A stretch of DNA of 64,000 nucleotides from an uncultured Prevotellaceae bacterium. Its GTDB lineage: Bacteria > Bacteroidota > Bacteroidia > Bacteroidales > Bacteroidaceae. This document shows positions 16,015-25,271 of the stretch, in pieces. Position 1 is the stretch's first letter. Each line of letters opens with the position of its first letter. The stretch spans positions 439 through 64,438 of the forward strand of contig CACXJZ010000014.1 of NCBI GenBank assembly GCA_902768105.1, read 5' to 3'. Position numbers and translations under genes: made by a program. A model generated the notes under the pieces. That model was not told where the DNA came from, did no database searches, and saw nothing but the letters and a program-made list of their open reading frames with translations.

Positions 16015-17235
16015 TTACGGTATCAGCAACGACGAGTCGCCATAGCTCAGGAAACGGAAGTCGTGAGACAAGGCGTAGTCGTAAATACGATGCCAGTCGC
16101 CCTTCACGAAAGCCGACACGAGCAGCAACAGCGTGCTTTGCGGCTGGTGGAAGTTGGTCACCAGCATCTTCACAATCTTGTAGTCATAGCCAGGGGCAAT
16201 GATAATCTGCGTCGAGGAGTGCAAAACGGTCAGCCCGTTGCGGTCCATCCAGTCGAGAAGGGCTTGGAGAGCTTCCTGTGCCCCACCCTGAGAGGACTGG
16301 GGGGTTCCTTCATACGGCTCCCATTGCTCCACGTGCAGTTGCTCCTCAGTAATATCGGGGTTCGTCATCACCTTCAGTCCCATGTAGTACAGACTCTCCA
16401 GCGTGCGCACACTCGTGGTGCCTATGGCAATGGCCTCGCCCTTGTGGGCAATGAGTCGCTCCAGCGTCTTTCGCTGCACGCTGAAGAACTCAGTATGCAT
16501 CTCGTGGTCGGCAATACGTTCGCTCTTCACGGGCTTGAACGTGCCGGCACCTACGTGCAACGTCACTTCCTCACGCTCAATGCCGCGTTTGTCGATGGCG
16601 CTAAGAACGTTTTCAGTAAAGTGCAGACCTGCCGTCGGAGCAGCCACGCTACCCTTAATTTTCGAATAAACAGTCTGGTAGGTTGTCTTGTCGCTCTCCT
16701 GCGTCTCGCGGTTCAGGTACGGCGGAATAGGCAGCTCGCCCACGGCGTCGATGACCTCTGCAAAGGAGAAGCCGTTCGTCCACTCAAACTCAATGAGATG
16801 GCTCGTGCCGTGCTCACCCTTGCGTGTAGCCTTAATTTCTAAATTCTTACCATTAACCTCCAACGTCCTAATGAGCGTGCCCTCTTTCCACTTCTTCAGG
16901 TTGCCCACCAGACAATACCACGCACAACGGCCCGTGGTCTGGAACATCAGCTCGTAGTCATGCGGCTCGGCGGGTTCCAACAGGAATATCTCTATGAGCG
17001 CACCCGTTTCCTTGCAGAAATGCATGCGCGCCTGAATCACCTTCGTGTTATTCATCACCATCAGCGACCCCTCAGGCAGGTAGCTGGGCAGGTTATAGAA
17101 CGTGTCCTCGCTGACTGAGCCCTGTCGATAGACCAGCAGCTTCGAGTGGTCGCGCTCTGCCAATGGGAACTTCGCTATGCACTCGTCGGGCAAGGCATAG
17201 TTATATTCTTTAATATGTATATCTTTTGTGTTCAC
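16015..17235 (-). CDS. queA: S-adenosylmethionine:tRNA ribosyltransferase-isomerase
   Basis: 406 residues. The best start is GTG at 17235 (reads MNTKDIHIKEYNYALPDECIAKFPLAERDHSKLLV). The long upstream extension of the frame overlaps the PAP2 gene and a promoter, and no ATG precedes the conserved start. QueA transfers the ribosyl part of AdoMet to 7-aminomethyl-7-deazaguanine in tRNA, giving epoxyqueuosine. Conserved stretches: MVMNNTKVIQARM, GSVAAPTAGLHFTE, LHVGAGTFKPV and TNFHQPQSTLLLLVSAF. The segment TPQSSQGGAQEA is repeat-encoded (16281-16310). The -7 box ends only 5 bases before the GTG, so the mRNA may be leaderless. Confidence 0.93.
   Translation of the reverse strand: MNTKDIHIKEYNYALPDECIAKFPLAERDHSKLLVYRQGSVSEDTFYNLPSYLPEGSLMVMNNTKVIQARMHFCKETGALIEIFLLEPAEPHDYELMFQTTGRCAWYCLVGNLKKWKEGTLIRTLEVNGKNLEIKATRKGEHGTSHLIEFEWTNGFSFAEVIDAVGELPIPPYLNRETQESDKTTYQTVYSKIKGSVAAPTAGLHFTENVLSAIDKRGIEREEVTLHVGAGTFKPVKSERIADHEMHTEFFSVQRKTLERLIAHKGEAIAIGTTSVRTLESLYYMGLKVMTNPDITEEQLHVEQWEPYEGTPQSSQGGAQEALQALLDWMDRNGLTVLHSSTQIIIAPGYDYKIVKMLVTNFHQPQSTLLLLVSAFVKGDWHRIYDYALSHDFRFLSYGDSSLLIP
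16281..16310. repeat. CCCCACCC/GGGGGG repeat-like insert inside queA
   Basis: CCCCACCCTGAGAGGACTGG followed by GGGG is an imperfect dyad of the same style as the intergenic G-rich repeats. It encodes TPQSSQGGA between conserved QueA blocks. Confidence 0.45.
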
Positions 17236-17240
17236 GACTG

Positions 17241-17248
17241 CAAAAGTA
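17241..17248 (-). promoter_or_regulatory. Promoter for the queA-to-cobS run
   Basis: Minus-strand -7 box TACTTTTG, ending 5 nt before the queA GTG. With the usual Bacteroidota spacing, transcription would begin at or next to the start codon. Confidence 0.65.
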
Positions 17249-17291
17249 CAAATAATTCCTGAATCAAGCAAATTATTTTTGATGGCATGTA

Positions 17292-17978
17292 TTACACAGC
17301 CAGAGTGTCCATGATGAGCCAGCCCCGAATGAAGGCGTAAAGAAACGTGAGGGCAAGGACAACAAGAGGAACGAGATATTGCGTAGAGTGAAGGGTAAAT
17401 TGTGAAGAATCGGTACTCAACAACTTCTTGTGGGCATAGCAGAAAAGGCGATAGACGCAGAAGCCGACGATAGCACCCCAGAGGAGTCCGACCGTGATGT
17501 CGCCAGGATAGTGTACGCCGAGGTACAGGCGCGTCCAGCAGTTGATGAGGGAATAGGTCACGAGGCCACAGGTGAGCCATCGGTTACGAAACAGCAAGCT
17601 GAAGAAAAGCGCGATGCTGAACGTGTTGGAGGCATGGGCGGAGAAGAAACCATAGTTGCCGCCACGATAGCCGTTAGCCACATCGACAAGCGAACCAATC
17701 TGCGGGTCATGCGTGGGACGCCAACGGGCTACGAGAGGCTTCACGATTTCGTCATCGACCGTTCCAGCCAGCAACACGCAGAGACCGGCGGCAGCGATGA
17801 CAAGAAGGACAGGACGCCAGCTGATGCTGTTTTTAATTGTCAGATACAACAACGAGAAATACAACGGTATCCATGTGGTGGCTTTCGTCAGCGTGAGCAC
17901 CACTCCATCGAGATAGAGCGAATCGCTGCCGTTAAGCATGAGTAGCAGGTGCTTGTCAAACTGTATGATTTCTTCCAT
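17292..17978 (-). CDS. PAP2-family membrane phosphatase
   Basis: 228 residues from ATG 17978 (MEEIIQFDKHLLLMLNG). About five membrane helices. The three PAP2 signature blocks are present: KPLVARWRP (phosphate-binding K and RP), GFFSAHASNTF (usually PSGH; here the proline and glycine are S-A-H-A variants but the histidine is kept) and TRLYLGVHYPGD (R, catalytic H and D). Likely substrates are undecaprenyl pyrophosphate or a lipid-A or phosphatidyl phosphate; the sequence does not decide. The C-terminal SSQFTLHSTQYLV stretch before the last helix is encoded by a TTCACTCTTCA-like repeat (17383-17420). It follows the Bat genes by 43 bases. Confidence 0.88.
   Translation of the reverse strand: MEEIIQFDKHLLLMLNGSDSLYLDGVVLTLTKATTWIPLYFSLLYLTIKNSISWRPVLLVIAAAGLCVLLAGTVDDEIVKPLVARWRPTHDPQIGSLVDVANGYRGGNYGFFSAHASNTFSIALFFSLLFRNRWLTCGLVTYSLINCWTRLYLGVHYPGDITVGLLWGAIVGFCVYRLFCYAHKKLLSTDSSQFTLHSTQYLVPLVVLALTFLYAFIRGWLIMDTLAV
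17383..17420. repeat. TTTACCCTTCACTCTAC-like simple repeat inside the PAP2 gene
   Basis: On the coding strand TTCACAATTTACCCTTCACT is followed by CTACGC and encodes FTLHSTQ. The wording is the same as the intergenic TTCACTCTTCACTTT repeats at 29140, 39764 and 56704. Confidence 0.5.
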
Positions 17979-18021
17979 TTTTTTGTTATTACAGGAGACT
18001 CTAACCGTTAACATCTAACCG

Positions 18022-20631
18022 TTAAATGACCTCAATGGCTGTAGTTGCGATCCACCCCTCCTTGCCGTCGGGCAGACGCACTTCCTTCCAGTCGCGCATC
18101 GTGTCGTCGGTAATCTCGACCTTCGTGCCCTCGTGCAGGCGGAAGAGGTCGGTGCCATTTTGTGCCGGCGTGCTCTTTACGGGCGTTTCAGAAGCAATAA
18201 TGATGGCTCCCGTGCGAAGGGTGACTGTCTGTTTCTGTTGCCATGCGAAAAGGCTCGACAGGAAGAAAAGCAACAGCATGACTCCCGTGCCGAAGAAGCC
18301 CAGCTTCTGCATAGCAACGCGGCCCGAGAACAAATAGACGAGAAAAAGGACAACGGTCAGCAGGAAGCAGACCAGCGAGAGCGATGCCCAGGCATCAACG
18401 CCCATGAGGTTGGCCAGCGAGCGGTACCACGTGACGAGGAAGAAGTCGGCCGACGGCGCAAGTTTGTCAACGGTCTTCTGGCGGGCCAACTGAAGGTTGT
18501 GGCGTATATCATCATCGCCAGGCTCCAACAGCAGCGCACGCTCGTAGTTCAGGATGGCACGCGTATAGTTGTCGCTGCGGTAGTAAGCGTTGCCAAGGTT
18601 ATAGTAGAGGTCAGCGCTGACGCCCTGTTCCAAGAGCGCCTCATACTGACGGATGGCTTCCTGGTAGTGCTGTTGCGCATAGGCGCTATCGGCCTCGGCT
18701 TTGGTAACGGCATGTGCCGTCAACGGCAGCAGAAGCACGAGCAGAAGCACGGCTTTGCCAGCCTTGCCCGGACGGACATTCTTCTTCATGACATCTTCGA
18801 TTTTCGTGATTGCAGTCATCGCAGCCTGATAGGTCTTGTCCATATTACCCTTGGCATCGCCTGGGGCATAACGCTCGAACTCGCACTCGTCGAGGGCACC
18901 GATGAACTGCTGGATGGTCTGCTCGTTAACATTACGGCTGGCGAGCTGCTGACTGATATTCTCGCGAGAGAGCTGTTCGACGGGCATATTGAGCTTATCG
19001 CCCACGTAACCCCACAGCGCACGCAGCACCTCGTCGTAGAAGGCGCTGGCATTACCCTGCTTCATCAGTTTGTCGGCCAGCTTCAGGCGCTTCACAGCCA
19101 CCTTGTTAGCCTTCTTGCCACGCATCTTGCTGACGTTGGCATTGTCGATGGCCCGCTGACGGAAGACGATAATGAGTGTGAGCAGGAGTACAAAGAGCAG
19201 GAGGAGCACCACCCAGTAGGCCGCAGAGCCGAAGAAGTAGTCACCCTGCTGGTGCTGGCGAGTGTCACCCGTCTTGATGTAGTGTATGTCCTTGTTCAGT
19301 TCGTCAACGGTCTGCTGGCTGTCGGCCGTTGGCAGACTGCTGCCATTGTACTTGGCCACGTTGAGCTTGAAGGGCTCGGTCTTCAGCGTCTTGTAGGCAT
19401 TGGCCTGCGTGTCGTAATACGTGAACTCCACAGGCGGAATGTCGTAGGTACCCTGATGACGGGGCACAGCGAGGTATTCCCACGTGATGCTGCCCTCGAT
19501 GCCGTTGGTGGTGAGCTTCGTCTTGTCGGTCTGCTTAGCGTCATACTTATCGAAATCCTGCGGGAAGTTGACCACAGGCTCCTTCAGCAGCTTCATGTTA
19601 CCCGCTCCGCTGACGGTGATGCGCAGCGTGACAGGGTCGTTGGCACGCACCTCGGTCTTGTCGAGCTCGGCCTTGACGGTAAACCGCCCCACTCCACCCG
19701 AGAAGCCTGCGGGACGCTCAGGCAGCGGATCAACCTGGATACTCAGACCCGGAGCCTGAATCTTCTTGTTGACCTCCACATAGCCTGAACCGCCATTGAA
19801 GAATGCCTCAAAGGGATCAACATCGCGGTTGACCTGGGCTACCACACCCTCGAACGTGATGCCAGGAATGTCGAGCTTACCCGTCATCTGCGGGAACATG
19901 ACATACTGGCTCCACGTCACCGTACGATAAGGACGGCCATTGACGTTCTCAATGGTAAACTTCTTCTGCTGTGGCAGGGGAATCTCCTGCGAGTAGAAAC
20001 TCTTGAGGTCAGGCATCTTGCCGTTGAGCGACGTCAGGTCAACCAGCGTATATACCTTGTAGGTGAGCAGCACGGGCTCCTGCTCGTGGACGCGACTCTT
20101 GTTGGCGCTAACCTTGATGAAGAGGTCGCTGCCCGAGATAGGCGTACCGGCAGAGCGCATGCCTGATGACTGCTGCCGCTGCTGACCGCCAGACTGTTGA
20201 CCGCTGGCCTGTCCGGACACCTTGATGCGCAGGACGTTCGACGTCATCTGCTTTCCACCCACCGTAGCGCGTGCAGGGGGAATGGTAAACGTGCCGTTGG
20301 CGGTGGCACAGAGTATGTAGGTATAGGTGATGGACGTGGAACTGCTGGTACGGCCGTTGACCATCTGAAAACTCGACTGTCGCGAGGTGCTGGGTCCCAT
20401 GAGCACTTCCAGCTCGGCTGGAATATTGCCTGCACGGAAGCCATCCACATCGTCGGTATTGATGGTATAGGTCAGGCGGAACTGCTCACCCACAGCCACC
20501 TGCGACGGTGCGCTGGCGGTGATGCTTTGCGCAAGCATACCTAAAGGCAAAAGGAACAATAAAAGAACCACCCCCAGCCACTCCCTGAAATGGATGGATG
20601 ATAATAACTTATATATGAGTAATATTTTCAT
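18022..20631 (-). CDS. BatD-BatE fusion protein
   Basis: 869 residues, ATG 20631, with a signal peptide (WLGVVLLLFLLPLGMLAQ). Residues about 35-480 form the BatD repeats (ITASAPSQVAVGEQFRLTYTI, VSANKSRVHEQEPVLLTYKVYT, VKAELDKTEVRANDPVTLRITVSGAGN). A membrane helix near 490-510 and a cytoplasmic helical part follow. At about 622-642 a second signal-peptide-like segment (AVLLLVLLLPLTAHA) introduces the BatE part: TPRs (QHYQEAIRQYEALLEQG, LYYNLGNAYYRSDNYTRAILNYERAL), two more helices and a bacterial SH3 domain ending GKEGWIATTAIEVI. The internal signal shows that two ancestral genes were joined. Bat proteins have been linked to aerotolerance and envelope stress in Bacteroides and Leptospira, but the molecular role is open. 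Confidence 0.9.
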   Translation of the reverse strand: MKILLIYKLLSSIHFREWLGVVLLLFLLPLGMLAQSITASAPSQVAVGEQFRLTYTINTDDVDGFRAGNIPAELEVLMGPSTSRQSSFQMVNGRTSSSTSITYTYILCATANGTFTIPPARATVGGKQMTSNVLRIKVSGQASGQQSGGQQRQQSSGMRSAGTPISGSDLFIKVSANKSRVHEQEPVLLTYKVYTLVDLTSLNGKMPDLKSFYSQEIPLPQQKKFTIENVNGRPYRTVTWSQYVMFPQMTGKLDIPGITFEGVVAQVNRDVDPFEAFFNGGSGYVEVNKKIQAPGLSIQVDPLPERPAGFSGGVGRFTVKAELDKTEVRANDPVTLRITVSGAGNMKLLKEPVVNFPQDFDKYDAKQTDKTKLTTNGIEGSITWEYLAVPRHQGTYDIPPVEFTYYDTQANAYKTLKTEPFKLNVAKYNGSSLPTADSQQTVDELNKDIHYIKTGDTRQHQQGDYFFGSAAYWVVLLLLFVLLLTLIIVFRQRAIDNANVSKMRGKKANKVAVKRLKLADKLMKQGNASAFYDEVLRALWGYVGDKLNMPVEQLSRENISQQLASRNVNEQTIQQFIGALDECEFERYAPGDAKGNMDKTYQAAMTAITKIEDVMKKNVRPGKAGKAVLLLVLLLPLTAHAVTKAEADSAYAQQHYQEAIRQYEALLEQGVSADLYYNLGNAYYRSDNYTRAILNYERALLLEPGDDDIRHNLQLARQKTVDKLAPSADFFLVTWYRSLANLMGVDAWASLSLVCFLLTVVLFLVYLFSGRVAMQKLGFFGTGVMLLLFFLSSLFAWQQKQTVTLRTGAIIIASETPVKSTPAQNGTDLFRLHEGTKVEITDDTMRDWKEVRLPDGKEGWIATTAIEVI

Positions 20632-20642
20632 GTCTTTTTCCT

Positions 20643-22352
20643 TTACCAGTTCTTCTTCAGTCGGCGACGACCCTGTTGCTGCTGTTGTTCCTGCATGCGC
20701 TGCTGAGTCTGACGCTCCTGTTGTAAGGCAGCGTTCAGGAGCTGTTCAGCATTCTCCTTGCTCATCTGGGGTTTCTGCTGCTGTTCCTTCTTCTGCTCGT
20801 CCTCTTTCTTCTGCTGGTCCTGCTGCTGTTGTTGCTGCTGGTCCTGCTTATCCTGCTTGTCCTCCTTCTTGTCGTCGTTGCCGCCACCGCCGCCCTGTGG
20901 GGGCTGCTTCTTCAGCTGACGCTTGCAGAGCTCAAGGTTATAACGCGTCTCGTCGTCGTGCGGATTCAGGCGTAACGCCTCCTTGTAGGCTTCGATAGCC
21001 TCCTTGAACATCTGACGTTTCTGGCAGATGACACCGATATTATGGAACGACTGGTACTTGCGCATCGGGTCGCTCTCCATGCGTGCGGCAGTCTGGAACT
21101 GCTCGACGGCAGCCGAGTCCTTGTTCTGTGCCATCAGCGCATTACCCAGGTTATAGACAGCCTGCGGATTGTTGCGATTAGCCTCGACAGCCTTGCGGTA
21201 TTGCACCTCAGCGTCGGCATATTGTCCGGCACGGAACAGTTTGTTGCCACGGCGCACGCATTGGCGGTCAACCTGTGCCGAAGCACTCAGCGACAAGAGC
21301 GCCAACACCAGCAACATAGCAGCCTTGCGGTTGCGGAACAGATGCAGGTTCCTGAACAGCGGATTCTTACGCTCCAGCAGCAGCACCTCGAGCACGAGCA
21401 GTACCAAGGCTCCGAGGGCAAACCACACGAAATACTCGTCGTAGCTGTTATACACCTCAGCCGTAATCTCCTTCTTCGAGAGCTTGTCGAGCTCGTCGTT
21501 CAGCTGCTGTTGTGCGGCATAGCCGTTCTCCACATGGATATAGGAACCACCACCAGCCTGTGCAATCTGTCGGCACATATCCTCATTGAGGATTGACATA
21601 ACGGTGTTGCCCGTCTCGTCAATCATATACTTGCCTGACGAGGGGTCAGGAATGGGAGCGCCTCCCGTAGAGCCGACACCCAGCACAAATACGCGCATAC
21701 CGCGGTTCTTCGCATCCTCGGCAGCCTCGACAGCCCCACCCTCGTGGTCTTCACCGTCGGTAATGACAACGATGGCCTTGCCCACCTGTTCATCCTGGCT
21801 GAAGCTATGCTCCGCCATGTCGATGGCAGTAGCAATGTCGGTACCCTGCGTGCCAATCATCGTGGGGTCAATGCTCGAGAGGAACATCTTGGCCGACACG
21901 TAGTCGCTGGTCATGGGCAGCTGCACAAAAGCATCACCCGCAAAGACGATGAGTCCTATCTTGTCGTTCGAGAACTTATCGACGAGGTTCTCCACCATCA
22001 TCTTCGCACGGTCCAGACGACTGGGCGTCACATCCTCCGCGCGCATGGAGTTCGAGATATCCATAGCGATGATAATCTCAATGCCTGTACGCTTCTCTGT
22101 TTTGGTGCCGGAACCCCAGTGGGGACGGGCAAAGGCAACGATGAGCAGCGTAAGCGAACCCAATAGCAGACCGTACTTGGCGGCAGAACGCCAGCGTGAC
22201 ACATCAGGCATCAGTTGGCGCACCAGCTCGAGGTCGCCAAACTTGCGCAACTTGCTCTTCTGACGCTGACGCATTAGGAACCAGAAAGCAGCCAGCACGG
22301 GAACGAGCAACAGCAGCCAGAGGTATGCGGGGTCTTCAAAATATCTGTTCAT
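20643..22352 (-). CDS. BatB-BatC fusion: VWA domain plus TPR protein
   Basis: 569 residues. Two N-terminal helices (about 10-27 and 58-75) are followed by a von Willebrand A domain with intact MIDAS: IIAMDISNSM, TSDYVSA, and VVITDGEDHEGG. A helix near 310-330 ends the BatB part. A second signal-like segment (AAMLLVLALLSLSASA, about 343-358) leads into BatC: three TPRs (YADAEVQYRKAVEAN, AVYNLGNALMAQNKDSAAVEQFQTA, KEAIEAYKEALRLNPHD) and a C-terminal tail very rich in Q, K, D and E (about 480-560). The ATG overlaps batA by four bases. It is probably an inner-membrane complex partner of BatA and BatDE. Confidence 0.92.
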   Translation of the reverse strand: MNRYFEDPAYLWLLLLVPVLAAFWFLMRQRQKSKLRKFGDLELVRQLMPDVSRWRSAAKYGLLLGSLTLLIVAFARPHWGSGTKTEKRTGIEIIIAMDISNSMRAEDVTPSRLDRAKMMVENLVDKFSNDKIGLIVFAGDAFVQLPMTSDYVSAKMFLSSIDPTMIGTQGTDIATAIDMAEHSFSQDEQVGKAIVVITDGEDHEGGAVEAAEDAKNRGMRVFVLGVGSTGGAPIPDPSSGKYMIDETGNTVMSILNEDMCRQIAQAGGGSYIHVENGYAAQQQLNDELDKLSKKEITAEVYNSYDEYFVWFALGALVLLVLEVLLLERKNPLFRNLHLFRNRKAAMLLVLALLSLSASAQVDRQCVRRGNKLFRAGQYADAEVQYRKAVEANRNNPQAVYNLGNALMAQNKDSAAVEQFQTAARMESDPMRKYQSFHNIGVICQKRQMFKEAIEAYKEALRLNPHDDETRYNLELCKRQLKKQPPQGGGGGNDDKKEDKQDKQDQQQQQQQDQQKKEDEQKKEQQQKPQMSKENAEQLLNAALQQERQTQQRMQEQQQQQGRRRLKKNW

Positions 22353-23350
22353 GACGGTATCCTCCTAAATATGGTTACACGAAGCAGCAGCTCGAGCAGC
22401 AACAGCAGGATGGCTGCGAGGGCAAACGGCTGGTAGGCCTCGTAACGCTTGCTGAACCGCTTGACGTTGAGCTTCGTCTTCTCCAGTTGGTCAATCTCCT
22501 TGTAAATCTCCTGCAGCTCCCGTGTATTGGTGGCACGATAGAACTTTCCGTCGGTGGCATTGGCGATGTCGCCCAAGGTCTTGGTGTCTATCTCCACGGG
22601 CAGGTTCACGTACTGCACACTACCACCGACAGGCATGGGGTAACGGGCCGTACCATTCGTTCCGGCACCGATGGTATAGACGCGGATGCCGAGGCTCTTG
22701 GCTATCTCGGCTGCCGTCATCGGCGAGATGTCGCCCATGTTGTTCGAACCATCGGTCAGCAGGATGACCACCTTGCTCTTCGCCTTCGAGTCCTTCAGTC
22801 GTGCAACGGCGTTAGCCAGTCCCATACCGATGGCTGTACCGTCCTGTATGAGTCCTCGTGCAGCAATGTCGGCCCGCACGTTGTGCAGCAGGTTCAGGAG
22901 CGAGGCGTGGTCAACAGTCATCGGACATTGCGTGAACGACTCTCCGGCAAAGATGGTCAGTCCAATGTTGTCGTTCGGGCGGTCGGCAATAAACTCCGCC
23001 GCCACCTTCTTGGCAGCCTCTATGCGGTTAGGCGTCAGGTCCTCGGCCAGCATGGATGTTGAGACGTCCATAGCCAGCATGATGTCGATTCCCTCGACGG
23101 TCTGGTCCTTCCAGGAATTGCTGGTCTGTGGTCGTGCCAGCACAATGACAATGAGCACAAAGGTGAGGATGCGCAACAGCGGCAGGACGGGCATGAGCAT
23201 GACCTTCCAGCTACGCGGTGCATTGCGATAGGCGTTTGTATCGCTCATCCGCATGGTGGGCTCGCTCTTCTTCCTGAACCTGATATACCATATAATATAA
23301 GGTATCAGCAGCAGAAGCAGCAGGAAAAATCCTTTATTTACAAATTCCAT
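22349..23350 (-). CDS. batA: BatA: membrane-anchored VWA-domain protein
   Basis: 333 residues. Two N-terminal helices (KGFFLLLLLLIPYIIWYI and LPLLRILTFVLIVIVLA), then a VWA domain with complete MIDAS residues (MLAMDVSTSM, TVDHASL, VILLTDGSNNMGD) at about 88-280, and a C-terminal helix (FALAAILLLLLELLL). The order matches BatA of the Bacteroides BatI operon. It lies 11 bases after the short BatD-like gene and is translationally coupled to the BatB-BatC fusion. Metal-dependent protein binding is expected from the MIDAS motif; the partner is unknown. Confidence 0.92.
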   Translation of the reverse strand: MEFVNKGFFLLLLLLIPYIIWYIRFRKKSEPTMRMSDTNAYRNAPRSWKVMLMPVLPLLRILTFVLIVIVLARPQTSNSWKDQTVEGIDIMLAMDVSTSMLAEDLTPNRIEAAKKVAAEFIADRPNDNIGLTIFAGESFTQCPMTVDHASLLNLLHNVRADIAARGLIQDGTAIGMGLANAVARLKDSKAKSKVVILLTDGSNNMGDISPMTAAEIAKSLGIRVYTIGAGTNGTARYPMPVGGSVQYVNLPVEIDTKTLGDIANATDGKFYRATNTRELQEIYKEIDQLEKTKLNVKRFSKRYEAYQPFALAAILLLLLELLLRVTIFRRIPS

Positions 23351-23361
23351 TTTCTAATTCT

Positions 23362-24402
23362 TCAACTTAACAACTCCCACGTGCCGTAGGCCACATAAGC
23401 CAGCAGGCAAACACAGACAGCAAGGATGACACCGATGACAATCTTCAGCACGCGGCGCGTCTTCATCGAGCGCTGGTCCTCCTCCGACAGCTTCGGACGG
23501 AGCACCTCCTCGGTGGGCAGGTTCTCAGCCTTGGTGCTGTTGATGAAGTCAACGGCAGTCACCAGGTTCATGTCGTTCTCATTGATGAGCGTAGAGTATT
23601 TCGCAAACTTCACGAGGTCGGCCGTCTGGAACAGCAGGCGCAGCTCGTCGAGTGCTTTCTGGTCGCCCTGTTGAGTCAGCCGCTCAATGATTTCCGAACT
23701 GGTCATCTCCATAGCCGAGAAGCCGTAACGCTCCTCGATATAACGGCGAATGGTGTCGGTCAGCTTCGTGTAGTATTCCTTCTGGTTCTCAGAGGTCTGC
23801 ATCCTGTCGGCCTTGATCTGTTCAATCTCCTTCATGGCCTTCTGGTGAGGCAACAGTTTCTTGATTACCCGCACACGGACCATGATGGGTTTGTTGTCGC
23901 GCAGACGCTTATAGAGGTAGCCGGTGAGCGCCAGCAGTACGAGCATGAGGACGGTCAGCCACACCAGCGGAGCCCACTCGCTCCACAGGAACGGGTTGTC
24001 CTGCACGTCCTTCGGTCCGAAGAACTTCTCGTAGTGGGTGGTATCGACTTCAATGCCTATCACCTTCAGCGCCAAGCCCTTGCTCTTTACTGTGTCGCCA
24101 TTGACCAGCACGGGGAACGGCGGCAGCGGATAGAGGTTCTCGTCGAACGACGTGATGGTGAGCACCTGCACATTGTCGCCTTCGTTGCGTGTCTCGACGA
24201 CCTCGACGCCAGGCGTTATCTGCTGTGCGCGCTTGTATTGCGGAAACACAATCTTGGCTCCTTCAGGGGCGTTGACGGTCAGCGTCACGTGAGCCTGCTC
24301 GCCCATGAATATCTCGATGGAGTCGATGGTGGCTTCAACGCTTTGCGCCATCGCGCAACAACAGCCTAAGCATAAGCCTATAAACAAAAACAGTTTCTTC
24401 AT
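23362..24402 (-). CDS. Short BatD-like secreted membrane protein of the Bat operon
   Basis: 346 residues. Signal peptide KLFLFIGLCLGCCCAMAQ, an extracytoplasmic beta domain (VEATIDSIEIFMGEQAHVTLTVNAPEGAKIVFP) resembling one BatD repeat, a helix at about 145-165 (PLVWLTVLMLVLLALTGYLY), a cytoplasmic helical region with IRRYIEERYGFSAMEMTSSEIIERL similar to that of BatD, and a final helix near the C-terminus (IVIGVILAVCVCLLAYVAY). Such a protein regularly sits between the DUF58 gene and batA in Bacteroidota. Its ATG overlaps the DUF58 stop by one base. Confidence 0.82.
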   Translation of the reverse strand: MKKLFLFIGLCLGCCCAMAQSVEATIDSIEIFMGEQAHVTLTVNAPEGAKIVFPQYKRAQQITPGVEVVETRNEGDNVQVLTITSFDENLYPLPPFPVLVNGDTVKSKGLALKVIGIEVDTTHYEKFFGPKDVQDNPFLWSEWAPLVWLTVLMLVLLALTGYLYKRLRDNKPIMVRVRVIKKLLPHQKAMKEIEQIKADRMQTSENQKEYYTKLTDTIRRYIEERYGFSAMEMTSSEIIERLTQQGDQKALDELRLLFQTADLVKFAKYSTLINENDMNLVTAVDFINSTKAENLPTEEVLRPKLSEEDQRSMKTRRVLKIVIGVILAVCVCLLAYVAYGTWELLS

Positions 24403-25271
24403 CAGCTTCGTTGTTTAAAGAGCATAAGCAGCGCCTTCACGAAGTCTTCGTTGGTGGCGATGCTCACGTGGTCAACATTACTCTTGTTAAACGTCTCGGT
24501 CAACACATTCTGCCGCCTCATGAAGTATTGTGTATGCGACTCGCGCAGACGGCGGCTGCTGGTGTCAATGTACTGCTCGTGTCCCGTCTCGGCATCCACC
24601 ACGCGCATCAGTCCCACGTCGGGCAGCATCTTTGCACGCTGGTCATAAACCTGGATGGCCACCACGTCGTGCTTGCGGTTGCAGATGGTCAGGGGCTGCA
24701 GAAAGTCCTTACGGTCAAAGAAGTCGCTCAGCACGAAGGCCGTACAGCGACGCTTGGCCACGCTGGTCATGAACTCCAGCGCTCCGCGCACGTCGGTACG
24801 ACGGCTCTCAGCCTTGAAATCAAGCATCTCGCGGATGATGTAGAGAATGTGCTTGCGACCTTTCTTCGGCGGGATGTACTTCTCGATGCGGTCAGAGAAG
24901 AACACGACGCCAATCTTGTCATTGTTCTGGATGGCCGAGAACGCCAGCGTGGCGGCAATCTCGGTCACCATGTCGCGCTTCATCTGCCGCTGTGTACCGA
25001 AGTCCAGACTGCCGCTGACGTCGATGAGCAGCATCACGGTAAGCTCGCGCTCCTCCTCAAACACCTTCACGTAGGGACGGTGGAAGCGGGCGGTCACATT
25101 CCAGTCGATGTCGCGCACATCATCGCCGAACTGATACTCGCGCACCTCCGAGAATGCCATACCGCGTCCCTTGAACGCCGAATGGTATTGTCCCGCAAAG
25201 ATATTCGAGCTCAGTCCGCGAGCCTTGATTTCTATCTTGCGAACTTTCTTGATGATTTCAGATGTTTCCAT
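24402..25271 (-). CDS. DUF58 (VWA-like) protein of the Bat/MoxR operon
   Basis: 289 residues, no membrane segment. The DUF58 signature SNIFAGQYHSAFKGRGMAFSEVREYQFGDDVRDIDWNVTAR is at about 21-60, followed by a VWA-type core with LLIDVSGSLDFG and FVLSDFFDRKD. DUF58 proteins accompany MoxR AAA+ ATPases and are thought to be their targets or adaptors. Coupled to moxR (one-base overlap) and to the BatD-like gene. C-terminal NEDFVKALLMLFKQR is typical of the Bacteroidota members. Confidence 0.93.
   Translation of the reverse strand: METSEIIKKVRKIEIKARGLSSNIFAGQYHSAFKGRGMAFSEVREYQFGDDVRDIDWNVTARFHRPYVKVFEEERELTVMLLIDVSGSLDFGTQRQMKRDMVTEIAATLAFSAIQNNDKIGVVFFSDRIEKYIPPKKGRKHILYIIREMLDFKAESRRTDVRGALEFMTSVAKRRCTAFVLSDFFDRKDFLQPLTICNRKHDVVAIQVYDQRAKMLPDVGLMRVVDAETGHEQYIDTSSRRLRESHTQYFMRRQNVLTETFNKSNVDHVSIATNEDFVKALLMLFKQRS

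Noticed and set aside
18133..19788. 551-codon frame antisense to the BatD-BatE gene
   Set aside because: No family resemblance, low-complexity composition, and the opposite strand encodes a convincing protein in full.
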